DNA of 64,000 nucleotides from Echinarachnius parma (Eukaryota; Echinodermata; Echinoidea; Clypeasteroida; Echinarachniidae): the NCBI GenBank assembly GCA_037951105.1, contig JBAMJV010010565.1, positions 1-64,000 of the forward strand, given 5' to 3'. Made by a program: the position numbers and the translations under genes. Below the pieces are notes generated by a model. That model had not been told where the DNA came from. It did not search any database and saw only the letters and a program-made list of their open reading frames with translations. Below, one piece after another: positions 31,581-44,734 of the stretch. The stretch's first letter is position 1. Each line of letters begins with the position of its first letter.

Positions 31581-33404
31581 TAATATTGTGTACTTCAATA
31601 AGATACTTACTTAAGATAATTAATATGATCTTGACAATGCTTTAAAAACATCATGGGCAACACCCAGTATGATTCAAATTCACAATAGGCCTGGCAGGCG
31701 CGTCATTATCCAGCTGATTTGAATGCTCCATGGGGAGTGGAATTAAGTTCATTTCTAGCGCTTGAGTATTGATAAATTCATAAACTAATACAAGACAAAC
31801 ACAACATCTACGCGGATTACAAAATGATGGTGGAATATTCGTCATATTACAGAAAAAGTTGGTTTTGTTCATAACTAGAAATGAAGATGTCCCAAGATTA
31901 ACGCAACTATTGACTACACAAATCCTATAATCACGATTACAAATTTTGTAGACACCCTGTTCAGCATGATAAATGGTGCAAAACTGCCTTTTTTGTCGAT
32001 ATTAAATGTTGACTTCCAGATATTATAACTTTTTGTTCAGATATGGTACACACTTAAAACTTTCACATAGTATTGCTAATATAACTTGGCAGTTCTTCAA
32101 AAAGTATTAATCCAACTACTAATATAATTATTGATCTACACCAAATTATGTAAATCAATAATTTTCTATTGTTGGGGGAAAATGCCTAAAATTTAAGTTT
32201 GGGACTACAACTACTAGTAACCATGTAACATATCTTGAACCCAATAATGATTATTATCAGATTATAGAAACGTCTATTGTCTTTAATATAACTGCAAAAT
32301 CATGCTGATTACAGGTGTCGTTTGGTACATTTCACCAATTATCTATAACAAATCTAAACAGCTGCTTTATTGGACACCATCTTGGATTTTGAGGTGTTCA
32401 CAACAAATCTTTACTGATAGACCTCTGAATAATTTTTCCTCATTAAGATTTCCTGCAAATCAAATCGGTTTAAGCTTGTTGTGGAAAGTTTCAAAAGATA
32501 CATTTTCAAATGGGTACGTATCACCTAATTCGTCTATGACGAATTTCATGTCTAGTTTCAAAATAAATTTGGTGTTTATATGTCCAGTTAAATCTATGTA
32601 TATAATGACTGCATAAATGGAGCAGAAAAAATGCTTGTGTGCGCCCACATTTATGTGTGTGTTGTGCTTTTTGTGGGTTTGTATGGTTTTATTGAGGACA
32701 GAGTACAAACAATATCTCAAAAGTGTAATATATAGTACTCATATCGGTGTACTCCATACAGTGAATTTTTGGCATTCTGTGGTTGTCACTCTTTGTTTTA
32801 ATATTTGTGTGTGTGTGTGTGTGTGTGTGATTTCTGAGTTCTGAGTTTCAATGTTTGTGTGTTTACATTATGTGTTCCCATTGATTGACTGAAGGGGACT
32901 AGTCTCATTAGCATAGAGGCAACAGTCTTCCGAGGGCCCACTCAATCAATACTAATCTGGAATTGAGGGCCTTCTAAACACTACCATGACCTTCATCCCA
33001 GGCTGTGTGAGTATTATATGGGTAAGAATAAAGTGTTTCTCGTGCCATAGGACACATATTGTGGCGCCTAGTATCTTTCTTCCTATAGTATAGCCCAAGG
33101 CCCGCACATACATGTTTACTATCAGTAGTGAAAGCTCACATGTTTATGGAATGCTGCACATTTATTTCTCTCATTTTCGAAATAAGAACATTATTTTTAG
33201 CCAGTGAAACAATAAATATTCTATAAATAACAATTAATTTGATATTTCAATATTAAATGAAATGTTTGCATCGTAGTGAATTCGATGTCTGAATTCCTCT
33301 CCCTATTTTGGAAATGGGAAAATTAACGTGCCATATTAAAAACCATGGGCATTTTTAACCATAGTTTAAGTTGAACCCACCTCTTTGAATTCTAGCCAGC
33401 ATTG
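31581..33404. other. Non-coding stretch with accidental ORFs
   Basis: A 104-codon + frame (32302-32616) and an overlapping 86-codon minus frame (32460-32720) both have flank-like composition and no motif. (GT)n lies at 32806-32829. No exon called. Confidence 0.4.
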
Positions 33405-33486
33405 GTTAACCCCTTGACTACGGGGACCAGGTGGGTTGTGTACAAAGTCTATGGGGATTTCAGAAACTCGAAGGGAACGGGTTAAG
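33405..33486. mobile_element. TTAA-bounded small element, family B
   Basis: GTTAACCCCTTGACTACGG to AAGGGAACGGGTTAA with ACAAAGTCTATGGGGATTTC. Intact. Confidence 0.85.
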
Positions 33487-33834
33487 TTGATATCCACTTC
33501 ATCCATCATACATGTTGTTAAACATCGTCAGTCTAGTTAGAAGACTAACAAACAGTGTCATGCGATAGCCAACCAGATGGGACTTTGGAAATGTGAAGAA
33601 GAGCTATTAAAGTGGAAGATAGAGTCATGCACAGTAATTTAGAGTCAGACTCTTGCTGCTTTGTCAATGCATTTTAACACCCATAGTGCCAATATCACAC
33701 ATTTTCACCAAAAAAAACAACAACATACAATGCAGTTCCTGTTGAAAAGCTAATATCCCTGGCAAGCTAGGAGTTAAATGTCATTCCCTTTGATTGTTTA
33801 CAATTCATGTTAACAATAATTATTTAACGGGACG

Positions 33835-34783
<949 letters not shown>

Positions 34784-36035
34784 TATGTGGAATGCTTTAT
34801 GTTTTGAAAGAAACTTGATACAGCGGTTGATAGGTTTTGGTTGCACTTAGGTAATTATCTTATTAGGCACTTTATAAATCAAACCTACTATTATTTATAT
34901 TTTCCAAGCAACAAAATAATTTAATGGAAAATATAAAAAGTAGAATGTTAATAATTGAAACAGAAATGGAAAATAAACATATGGAAGTAGTACCACCAAA
35001 ACACAACATAATTACAATGAAAACAAACTTTAACAGAGAGGAGTAACAGGAAACTGCACTTATATAAGGGAAAATATAAAATGACAAAATGACAGCTATA
35101 ACAACATGCAGAAAGTAAAATCAACAGTGGAAGTGGGAAAGAGCATTTTAATTGCCTAATTAAACACATAACTTTACTTTATCAAATCCTCTAGGCCCTA
35201 AATTGACCTTTGAAATACTTCCTTCTTGCCTAATTTTAGTGAAGTATTAAAAGGATATTGAAATATGTTTTCAAGTTCAAGGTCTGTACATAGTCTACAA
35301 GTAACTCAATTTACAAAATTTAATATATCAATGGGTCCAGTGTGTTGGAATCAATATTTCAATTGAGAAGTGTTGACCTGTGAATAATGCATGCATATTA
35401 TGGAGGCTTTTGCAATTTTATACCCCATTGTACTACAAAATTGTAGGTGCTTTTGCAAATATATGAACTCGATTGTACAAAACCATAGAGCCGCTCTATT
35501 GTTCTGCGCTTGTGGACACAATATCCCTTTTGTTAGGTTTCACTATTTACAAATTGAGAGCTCTTGACTTTGAATCGAGTTATGAAAACAAATCCCGCTA
35601 TTGATCTAGCTGAGCAAATGTCTTTAAATAAATGAATAATTCTCTGCGGTTACTGTTGTTAATTGTTTGGGTTGTTTAATTCTGGTTTCGCCGACAGCAT
35701 TGACTGTGTTTGTTTTAGCCCTTGGAGAAAAAAAAATCATATACTGGATACATAACCAAATTGTTTTACAGTGAAACTTTTGGGTTGATAAATTGCAGTC
35801 ATTTAATATTGCTTTAATCATATTAGTCTGCATGGGAGGGCAGCAACATACAGAAACTGAAACACTCTGTTTAATTTTCAGTATTTACTCTTTCTCTTTA
35901 GTCGAACAGGAACTGAAAAGAGAAAAGAGAAAGGGGAGACTAGTCTATAGACTAAAAATCTACTTCCAGAGGGATATTCAAAATCTCAAAAGTCTGCACT
36001 AATAGAAGGATGTACATTTCCATGTATATATCAGG
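34784..36035. other. AT-rich stretch, nothing recognised
   Basis: No repeat, exon or RNA gene identified in about 1.2 kb. Confidence 0.5.
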
Positions 36036-36750
36036 TGGATAACATTTTAACCCCTTATGTGCTGATCACTGAAAAGACCACAGACTTATGTGTATGTACT
36101 AAAAACTTGATGATATGGTGTTTATTCGGAAACCATGTTTTGTGAGGATGGAAGTCATTTTCTTTTGGATTTAGCATTCGTGAAAAAAGGTGATTATTTT
36201 AATTTTGATTTGTCAAATCAATCCTTTTGGTGCTGCTAACTGAAGAGACAACCGTTGGAAGTGTTTAATACTTTGATATTACCTGGAAAGACATTGTCGC
36301 TTGCATTGAGCATCATTTTCCTCATTGAGGTTTCATGTATAAAAGTGGTGATCATTTTAATTTTGATAAGTTAATCAGCAATTTTTAGTGCTGTACTTTT
36401 GCGGAACGTCAACCATCGGAAGTGCTTAATGTTAATTATTATCTGGAGAGCACTTTAAATATGTTGCTTGCATTTAGCACTATTTTGATCATTTAGGATT
36501 ATTGTCAAGTGGTGATTATTTTAATTACGAGATTGATTTGTCAAGCAGAACTTCTGGCGCTGTTTGCTGCTATTAAAGTCGACCAATGTAAAGTGGTTAA
36601 CACTTATTATTATCCGGAGAGCACTAATACGGTGCTTGAATAGAGCACCATACTTCAAACAATATCATTCATGTGAAGTGAAGTGGTGATTAGTTTTGAT
36701 TGCTCAGATTGATTTGTCAATTTAACCATTTTGGTTTTGGCTCGTTGATA
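36036..36750. repeat. Diverged tandem array, about 165-bp unit, about four copies
   Basis: GTGGTGATTATTTTAATT, GATTTGTCAA, CTGGAGAGCACT and TTGCTTGCATTTAGCA recur with decreasing similarity. The array is stopped on the right by family D. Confidence 0.7.
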
Positions 36751-36756
36751 CGCACA

Positions 36757-37470
36757 TTGAAGGAATCTAGTAACGTTGTCCAAATCCTCACAACTTCTAG
36801 AGGTTCTCTCATACCTTGTTGTACCTTGTTGTATTCGTGTTAATGATAGAATCATGAGACAGGTTTCAGTTTTTCAAATTTCCCTTTCATTAAAGGTAAA
36901 GGCCAGTTTTGGAAACGCCCCCCTCTGAAAAAAATGAAATGGAAGCTCTTATTACCAATAATGTGAAAGAATATAACTACTAATATAGGATTATCCAAAT
37001 TTGGCCAAGAAACCGCCTACTAATTGATATATATGCAAAATTATAAATTGATCTAGGGCCGGATAGATATCGCCAACGCGAAATCGCTCATACGCTACGT
37101 GTATTACGACCACGAGGTGTACACGAGGTGTCGCGCTATACGGGCTTGTCCCTAGCTTGTCGATATCTCCCCCAGCGCTAGCGGCGCTGACAGGTCTGAA
37201 CTGGCGGTGGATTTATGAATTTCACAGGCGGATATTGGATTTCTTCCAATATTTCTGTATTTAACGATGCTTAGGTTCGGATTTTACCACACAAGCCCTA
37301 TTTCAATACATATTGAACAATATTGATCAATATAGATGTATTCGGCTACTTTCCCGAAACTGGACTTGGGCTTTAAAAATATAGCCTATGTACGATTTAA
37401 GTGTTTGGATTTTTAACTATCCACTGGATAGTCGTGACTGTATGTATACATCACTTTCCCCCGCCCCAAA
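36757..37470. mobile_element. Family D element, copy 4, split by an insertion
   Basis: The 5' part (ATCTAGTAACGTTGTCCAAA ... TTCAAATTTCCCTTTCATTAA) and the 3' part (TATGTACGATTTAAGTGTTT ... AACTATCCACTGGATAG) are separated by the element at 36893-37378. The right end is lost. Confidence 0.75.
36893..37378. mobile_element. TTAA-flanked element nested in family D
   Basis: Left TTAAAGGTAAAGGCCAGTTT and right AAACTGGACTTGGGCTTTAA are inverted, with TTAA at both borders. About 485 bp, with a CpG-rich centre (CGAGGTGTACACGAGGTGTC, GCGCTAGCGGCGCTGAC). No ORF. Confidence 0.7.
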
Positions 37471-38088
37471 CTTTTCCCCTAACCCTAACTTAAATTCATA
37501 AACATTTTCATAAGCCTCTAAATTCTGAGTTTGTATAGTAGAACAAAATTTGGGTAGACCAAATGGGTTTACACCAAGCGGTAAGTTACTTTGGGCACTC
37601 TATCCACATTTGCCGCTCTCATCCTAGGTGTAATGTATTTTAATGTTACCCTAGTTATTATGAAGATAAAAGTAATAGTACAGTTTCATTGATATGCATT
37701 TTAGTGAGAAACATGGTGATTTTACGGTGGAACCTCAAAATCATATTAAAAAGAGCTCTGAAATAACAGAACCGTCTAATACAACATGGTAATATAACTA
37801 ATACTTGTATACTCTTTATTCCTTATTTTTTTACTCTGATATAATAAGATACCTAATATAACAGTGTAATTTATAAAGGTAATAATATCATTGTTAAGCG
37901 CTTAGAGATGATTATCAATCATATAAGGCGCTATATAAATCAAAACATTATTATTATTATAATTCTTATTTTAGTGGTCACAGGATCCTGTTACAACGAG
38001 GTTTCACTTATGATATTTAAAATAGTCTTATATCAATTAGATGTCCAATAGTTGTGATGGTTACAGGAGATAAAAGGGCAAGAGATCA
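37471..38088. other. Non-coding stretch, nothing recognised
   Basis: A passage near 37895-37945 (GCGCTTAGAGATG ... AGGCGCTATATAAATC) resembles a common interspersed tail but was not traced further. Confidence 0.4.
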
Positions 38089-38395
38089 GGGGGTGTTTCA
38101 CAAAGATCCTCAGTTGAACTTAACTCTAAGTTGGATTTAAAAAGTATGGAAAGCCGTTAGTTTCTTTGAAAACAAATTCTAAAAAGTCCCTTTTAAAAGG
38201 CATTAAATGTTGTTTCAATTCATAAATATTGTTTTATTATCAAAGAGATTTCATGTTCTTAATGTAAAATTTATGAAAAGTCTTAAATACTTGCATTTTT
38301 GCTTTTGAATTTATTTTGTTCCAAGGCTACAAATGGCTTACCATACTTTTTAAGTCCAACTGAGAGTTAATTTCAACTTGGGATCTTTGTGAAAC
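38089..38395. mobile_element. MITE family E, copy 2
   Basis: GGGGTGTTTCACAAAGATCC to GGATCTTTGTGAAAC, with the same TATGGAAAGCC and CAAGGCTACAAATGGCTT blocks as copy 1. About 50 bases longer internally. Confidence 0.8.
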
Positions 38396-38570
38396 AAAGA
38401 TCCGTTTCTGTTCCTGTTTGGAACTGACCTGTCTAACCAACACTCAGAAACTTGTTTCAGGCTAATCATTTTCAAGCGAAAGTATTATCCTAAAATACCA
38501 TACAAAACACTTATTCTGGACTAGACGAACTATCAGTGGCTAGCGTGGTCAGACTGATTGGGGCCACATC

Positions 38571-38663
38571 TTAACTCATTCAGGACTGGTCCCGAGAATA
38601 CCTGGGCTAGGGTCTATGGAGAATATATGTTATAGCAAAATAAAACAGTCCTGAACGGGTTAA
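38571..38663. mobile_element. TTAA-bounded small element, family A
   Basis: TTAACTCATTCAGGACTGG to CAGTCCTGAACGGGTTAA around GGGTCTATGGAGAATATATG. Intact. Confidence 0.85.
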
Positions 38664-39323
38664 TATGTATTTCTTAATTTTGTGAAAAAACCCATATGTG
38701 TTGTTTTTCTCAAATTATTAGGGGGGGGCCTCGTACCTCGTGCTATGCCACGTCGAATCATATTGAAGAAGACAAATTGATTTTAGGAAATGAAACGATA
38801 GTGCGCAGCATAGGAAATAGCATCTGGAATTACATGCTGTTGTAATGTAAGCTCCACCCAGAAATTGTTGTTTCTATAATCTTTGCATTTTAAACTCTCT
38901 TTCCTGTTATGATTGGGACAATTTGAATGTTATTGAATTACTTGCTCACTTTTTATAGTGTTACTTCCTTATTGTCTTATCTTCTGTTATCAATCTAGTG
39001 TTGTATCATTGTTGCAAGCGTCCTTTTCTTGGTGTGTGTTTGTACCACCCTAACATCGCTCTATTTGGCGTTTCAGGGACTAAATCTGCCTGATCGAGCC
39101 CCGTGTATTTTTTCACTGCAACCTTGTTTGTTTTCAATTAAATACAAATGTGAACTATATGAACTAGCCTTATCACCTGTATGTGCAAGTTTAGCAAATT
39201 GGAAAGGGTGCTTAATTATCTGCATTTATCACTCAGTTTGTTGGATTGGAGTTGCATCATTGGAATTGGATTGATACATACATACATATGTGACACCTCC
39301 TTGGATTATTCATCACTGGACCA
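38664..39323. other. Non-coding stretch, nothing recognised
   Basis: Short open frames at 39029-39363 have no splice support. Confidence 0.45.
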
Positions 39324-39415
39324 GGTACACTTGAGTATCGGTACTTCCCGAAATGCCCCTTGACACTTAATTTTGGTTACTAAAATTCAGTTTGACCAAA
39401 ACTCAACCATCCCTT
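39324..39415. mobile_element. Interspersed repeat family H, fragment
   Basis: GGTACACTTGAGTATCGGTA then CTTCCCGAAATGCCCCTTGA, matching 30292-30380. Confidence 0.55.
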
Positions 39416-39505
39416 TAATTCTAAAGTCCGGAATCAGCAAAGGGTAATATGTAGCTACATGTATGATATCTGCAGGTGAAAGATATGCTATGTTTTGGAA
39501 ATTTG

Positions 39506-39752
39506 GGCCCATATTCATTAAAGCCCGCTAGCTTAGTTCCTTGCTAAGTCTGTTTTGGATGACGTGGCTAAGAATTAAGCACAAGATCTTTTTAGTTGCT
39601 AACTAGGGTTAACTTAGTGGATACCTAAGACGTACCAATCTCACCCTAGATGGGAACTAGGATAACTGTTTTTATTTTTGCTCAATAAACTGCCCATTTA
39701 ATGTACACTTAGCAAGGAACTAAGCTAGCGGGGGCAATATGAATATGGGGCC
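39506..39752. mobile_element. MITE family F, copy 2
   Basis: GGCCCATATTCATTAAAGCC to ATGAATATGGGGCC, with CGCTAGCTTAGTTCC inverted as GGAACTAAGCTAGCG. About 247 bp. Confidence 0.75.
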
Positions 39753-40315
39753 AGGGGCTAGGGTCCGACATTAACCCAGGACCAGCCTGTAATGTCCACA
39801 TTCTATTACACAGCCCATTGAAGATATGAATTATTCAAACTCCTGAATGTAGACTAATTTTAATGAAGTGGTATTTTTTGTTCTCCTACCCTTGAGGCTA
39901 GAGGTTTTGTGAAATACCCAAGTTCACAGGACTGTTTGTTTGTATAAACTCTGCGTTTCTCACCGAATAGTAATGAACTGGTAGAAATTATTTGATTTTG
40001 GTATATAACACACATTCTTCATCGACCCCTGTCCGAGGTAGTTTTGTGCCCAGCCCTCTCCCAGTCCCCACTGAGATATATTTGATAGAGGAAAATTTGA
40101 TTTTGGTATTTTCATAGAGGAATTCTCCATAGACCTTATATTAGCCTGAGTTTGGGGGGGGGGGGACCAGTCCTGAATGAGTTGACCCATATGAGACCAT
40201 TTGATTTTGGTATTTAGCATTCTCAATATATTTATATGTTTGTAAAAAGCCCAATTTTTTTTTTTTTAGGAACCCAGAATGGGTTGAAGAAAAAAATTAG
40301 ATTTTGCATTCTCCT
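39753..40315. other. Non-coding stretch, worn small repeats
   Basis: TATAACACACATTCTTCAT with CAGTCCTGAATGAGTTGACCC (40170) are family A remnants. G run near 40155. Confidence 0.45.
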
Positions 40316-40395
40316 TTAACCCCTTGACTATGGCAACCGAGTGGGCTATGTACAAAGTCTATGGGGCTTTCAGAATCTCAAAGGCAACGGGTTAA
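40316..40395. mobile_element. TTAA-bounded small element, family B
   Basis: TTAACCCCTTGACTATGG to AAGGCAACGGGTTAA. Intact. Confidence 0.85.
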
Positions 40396-40854
40396 TAGAC
40401 CACATCCATATGTTTGTATGAGGGGGGGGGGGGGGTCCAATAGTAAATGTGTTTACCCTGTAGGTAGGGGAACCCAGTTTACTGTACGATTTGTCAGTGG
40501 GTAGGTGGAACAGGTTAAAAGGTTACATGTATTATTTGTTCAGGTGAATTTCAGTTTTAGCCATGAATTAAAGCAGAGCTCTTTGTTTTGAAAGTGTAAT
40601 ATCAACCTGCAGTTTTCATATGTTTCCAATTATCGTATATTCCCCTTTTTATTGAGAACAACACTTCATATACCTAATGAACTAAGTAAATTAGTATATT
40701 TTGTTTTCATCATTCACTGTGAAATGGAACTTTCACAATTTTGCCTGGGGTATAAATATGTTTGAGCAAATTAGTGTTTTGTTTGCAGGAGCTTTTAACC
40801 CTTCCAGAACCGGTTCAAAATACTCTGGCTGAAGTTAGTATGGAGAATGCACAT

Positions 40855-40936
40855 TAACCCATTGACTACAAGAACCGGGTGGGTTGTGTACAAAGTCTAT
40901 GGAGATTTCAGAACCTCGTAATTTACGGGTTAAAGG
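40855..40936. mobile_element. TTAA-bounded small element, family B
   Basis: TTAACCCATTGACTACAAG to ATTTACGGGTTAA with GTCTATGGAGATTTCAG, intermediate between B and C at its left end. Confidence 0.8.
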
Positions 40937-41100
40937 TTAGTTTGGATTGGTCAATCTGATGGGTGCATGGTGCCATCTTGCGAACGCCCTGAGCATGGTG
41001 TGTAACGCACACTTGCTAAGTGTTATGCAGTGCTCACAAACTGGTCCGATTCACAATGGCGATCCACGGTGTAGCATCCCCAAGATTTATAAACTTTAAA
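40937..41100. mobile_element. Interspersed repeat family I, copy 1
   Basis: TGGTGCCATCTTGCGAACGC then GAGCATGGTGTGTAACGCAC ... GGTGTAGCATCCCCA. Other copies at 43100-43268 and, inverted, 56662-56815. No terminal inverted repeat seen. Confidence 0.65.
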
Positions 41101-41599
41101 TACCAAAATCAAATTGCCTTCAACGGTTTTAAGTAAGGGTCAGAACTGGATAAGCATTTGCTTTTCCGCATAGTTTGTCACTGTTATGTATTCCTTTAAA
41201 CCTCTGACCTTCATTGATTTATCAGTGATATGAAATACAGACACTTAAATAGCTTCTCCAGATGGTATATTATTTGCATAATAATGTATTAATACCACCT
41301 AATGACCCCAGATATAGATGAAGATATCTTTCAAGAGATAGACAGAAATGTGGGAAGGGTGCTGCCTTCTTCATGGCTTGATGGAGGCTAATTTCTAACC
41401 TTAACCCCTATTCAATTTTGCCAGATGAGAAAGTGTACAATTCTGAGGCTGGTTGTTGGCTAGGGGGGAGGGGGGGGGGGGGGGTGGCGCATCATTTCCC
41501 TTTGCCCCTTTATTCTAGAGTGGAGATAATGTGCTGCCTTGACCCCCATTATACTTGCGGAGTAGAGGAAGTTTAAAGATGCTCCCCCATAATGAGCCT
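41101..41599. other. Non-coding stretch, nothing recognised
   Basis: G run near 41466-41484. No exon or RNA. Confidence 0.5.
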
Positions 41600-41759
41600 A
41601 CCAGACCCCCTGTTGCTATCAGTTGTGAGCCCTCGTGAACGCTGTTCGAATCCCACCATTGGACAAGGCACCATTTTTTCATTCATTCAAGTGATTTTAT
41701 ATATTTCCCAAAAGTGATTTTTGAGACTTCAATCATATAACAATATCAATTGCGGTGAT
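41600..41759 (+). mobile_element. tRNA-like SINE remnant with shared tail
   Basis: B-box-like TGTTCGAATCCCACC (41643). The tail AAAGTGATTTTTGAGACTTC then AATCATATAAC is repeated at 63536-63572, so the unit is interspersed. Confidence 0.35.
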
Positions 41760-41783
41760 CCCCCCCCCCCCCCCCCCCCCCCC
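41760..41783. repeat. Run of 24 C
   Basis: An uninterrupted C run. Confidence 0.95.
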
Positions 41784-42224
41784 TGTAGATTAGTAACCCT
41801 GCACATCATAATTAAAATACTCCAAGGATCTTCTGAATTAAAGGAGGCAGCACGTGCACTACAAAGACAAAAATAAAGAAAATGGTGCAGAAGAAGAAGA
41901 TGAAAAAGATGGAGAGTGGGGCATTGATACCAATGTGGGATAGTGAGGGGAGTACTTCTAAGTTTCATGATTTATTTTCTTGGGTAGTTTTAGATTATGG
42001 GATGGGGGCGGCTGTGACGTGAAAGAGGTAATTCCCATCCCCTGTATTTGATTTTGTGCACAGTGAGGCGCTGCCATCAGGCCTAAAAGAATTAAATTAG
42101 ATCCCCTAATTCAAGGATTTGTTTATGCCTGGTCTTCAAGTTGCCTGTTGTAGGAATCATTGAAATGTAATTTGAAGGATCTCTCTGTACTTGAGTATTC
42201 ATCCTATTTCTGAGGAGATATATG
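41784..42224. other. Non-coding stretch, nothing recognised
   Basis: No exon, repeat family or RNA identified. Confidence 0.5.
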
Positions 42225-42409
42225 TTAACCCATTCAAGACTGGTCCCGAAAATGCTCAGGCTAGTGTCAATGGAGAATAAATGTTATGGCAAAATCAATC
42301 AGTCCTGAATGGGTTATAACCCATCCAGGACTGACTGATTTTGGTATAACATGGATTCCCCATAGACTCCAGCCTGAGTATTTTCAGGACCAGTCCAGAA
42401 CAGATTAAC
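42225..42409. repeat. Two family A elements in inverted orientation
   Basis: The first copy (TTAACCCATTCAAGACTGG to CAGTCCTGAATGGGTTA) is followed at once by a second in opposite orientation (TAACCCATCCAGGACTGAC to CAGTCCAGAACAGATTAA). Together they form a roughly 185-base imperfect palindrome. Confidence 0.8.
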
Positions 42410-42775
42410 TATGAGCTATGAACTATGATTTGTAGAAGCCCTGCATTGTTCTTGGGAACGATGGAAATGTCCAAAAGATAATTGGTCTGGGTCTATGGAG
42501 AATGCATGTTATATAGTCTTTAAAGGGTTAGATGTGACCTCCCTGATTTATTAAAATAAAAGAAGAAAACAAATAATGTTCACCCATTCCCTAAGAAATT
42601 CTAAAATTGACATAGTACACCTGGTTCTCATAGGCAAGGTTTCAATAATTTTACTGAAAACTTGTTCATATTAAAGTAGATTATAAATAATTGATATTAC
42701 ATTAGTTACACTAGTTTCAGTTAGCAGTTCCACTTTTTTTTGTTTTTGTCTTGTCATGTGTGTATGTCATTTCAG
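42410..42775. other. Non-coding stretch with a degraded family C copy
   Basis: 42583-42640 (CACCCATTCCCTAAG ... GGTTCTCATAGGCAAGG) is a worn family C element. Pyrimidines accumulate before the acceptor at 42775. Confidence 0.45.
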
Positions 42776-43012
42776 CTAGGATACCAGCTATGAATCTGGA
42801 TGCACATATATTGTATTTGCTTTCAGATAGAACTCTTTCATCACCTGATCATGTGTCTTATGATCTTCATCCCCTGTTGAATGCATTCTCATTTTGCGTG
42901 CAGAATCAACATCTTCACGGAGGTATAAACATCATGGCGTCACTAACACCCCATCATTTGGAACATTTAACAAAATATCTGACACCACGTTATTTGAAAC
43001 AGTTTGAAACAG
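42776..43012 (+). CDS. Candidate internal exon X, unrecognised
   Basis: A strong acceptor (T8 and T5 tracts then TGTATGTCATTTCAG) and a good donor (GAAACAG then GTATGT) bound 237 bases that are open throughout in one frame, entering and leaving in phase 1. The peptide starts RIPAMNLDAHILYLLSDRTL and later reads MASLTPHHLEHLTKYLTPRY. His and Leu are abundant. A first-exon reading from the ATG at 42934 is also possible. Its phase does not fit the exons at 10176 and 44735, so it would belong to another isoform or gene, or be chance. Confidence 0.35.
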
Positions 43013-43099
43013 GTATGTAACCTTGCAAGGTTCGATTTCTTCAGGGCTCTGCAATTATATTCAATTCAACAAAAGAAATGTACCACCCACAAACTGCCT

Positions 43100-43268
43100 T
43101 TAAAGGTGGTTCAATATCATAAATCAGATGCAAGGTGCCATCTTGCAAAAGCCTTGCGCATGGTGCGTAATGCACAATGGCTCAGTGTTGTGCAATCAGT
43201 ATGCACAAACTTTACTAGTTCAATATGATGATCCGCAGTGTAGCATCTCTACGTTCAACAATCTTTAA
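43100..43268. mobile_element. Interspersed repeat family I, copy 2
   Basis: AGGTGCCATCTTGCAAAAGC, GCGCATGGTGCGTAATGCAC and GCAGTGTAGCATCTC match copy 1. Confidence 0.65.
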
Positions 43269-43369
43269 AAAGTCTGTCAACAAGACTACTCAATTACCTC
43301 TGTTCTAACTCCCTCTGGGGCATAGCTGGTCACTCGAACTTGGAGTTTGGTGTCACTCAGTCTGTTTTG

Positions 43370-44734
43370 ATTTCTTCTATTAGAGTTCTTTTCTCTTTTC
43401 TCGCTCTCTTTTCTACTTTTCTGACATCTTACGACCTCTTTTCCCTTTCTCCCTCTATTTTGTTTTTCTTCTTTCTTTTCTCTTTCTCCTCCTATTTTAT
43501 TTTCCTGCAATTTGCCATCTCATCTTTCCCCATTTTTCTCCCATCTCTTGCACCTTGTCCTAGAAAAGAGCTCTAATGCGTTTAGCAGTTGGCAGTACAG
43601 GGCCAATGAGAGGTTCTTAGCTGTACGTTAACATGCAGATGTCTTCATAATTTTCATGTTGGACTTTCCACAACTCGTCTTCTCTCATTGCAGGAGATTT
43701 CAATTCCTTCAGTTTTCTTTTATATCTGAAACATTTGTTTCTCCTCCTAGAAATGTTAATTGATTTCTTTATACCGTGATCTATTTCATCTGTATTTTCA
43801 ATTCTCCCCTGTCTATCATTCTTCCCCTCCATTCCCCCCTTTTCCTTCTCCCTCCTCTTCGTTCATCGTGTTCTTCTTTAGAGCTGTGTACCTTCTCCTC
43901 AGCAATGTTGTGGTTAATTAGGCATTGTTACTATAAGCTCATTTATATTTATATTTATTCCTCAAATGTTCTTTACATTCCTTTCTTTCTAAACTTGTTT
44001 AGTTTCTTTTCATATCCACCCACATTTTCCTGTATTTCTCTCTTCCCCTCTTCCCCTCTCCTCACTCTTTGACTATTTTATCCCCTCCTCCCCCTTTCCC
44101 TCATCTTCTCTCTCCCTTTCTTTTCTCTCTTCATCTTTCTTTTCATCTTCATTGTTGTCCATTATCTCTTCTACTATAATCCTGTATCTCTCCTTCTTTT
44201 CATCCCTCTCCTTCCTATGTATGTCATCATCTACTCACTATTTCACTCATTTTCTCCCAATATCCCCCTTCCTCTCTTTTTTTCTTCATTTTGTAAATCT
44301 CTCAATCTTCCTCTCTTCTCCATTATCTCTATTTCTATTAACCCCTCTCCCCCATGTGCATTTTACCTTTCATCCTTTCTTCCCCTCTCATTTCTATCTG
44401 CCCCTATATCTCCTCCTTTTCTCCTCCCCTGTCAGTTGTGTCTTCCCATCTCCCTCTTCCTAACCCCCATCCCCTCTCATGTGTGTCCTCTCATCTCCCT
44501 CTTCCTTTCCCCCCTCCCCTCTCGTTCATGTCCTCTCATCCATAATTGTCCCCCTCCCTAGAGATTATATTCCTCCTCTTCCCCCTAGCTCAGAATTTGC
44601 CTATTCTGAGGTTTTCACCTTTCCCATCCTATCCCATTTCTCTCTCTTTTACATCCTTTGGTGATATTTTTTCCCCGTCTCATTTTCATCCTTTGGTGAC
44701 ATTTTTTTCTCCTCCATCCCTCCCCTTCGCTCAG
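43370..44734 (+). repeat. Extended pyrimidine-rich tract, about 1.4 kb
   Basis: The + strand is overwhelmingly C and T, interrupted mainly at 43570-43700 and 43870-43990. Parts are tandem: CCTCTCATCTCCCTCTTCCT recurs near 44440 and 44490. The many open frames (Ser/Pro/Leu/Phe on +, Lys/Glu/Arg on minus) are compositional. It ends at the acceptor of exon 44735-44806. Confidence 0.85.

Noticed and set aside
32302..32720. Overlapping 104-codon (+) and 86-codon (-) frames
   Set aside because: Both are at the length expected by chance in this much AT-rich DNA and lack any motif or splice signal.
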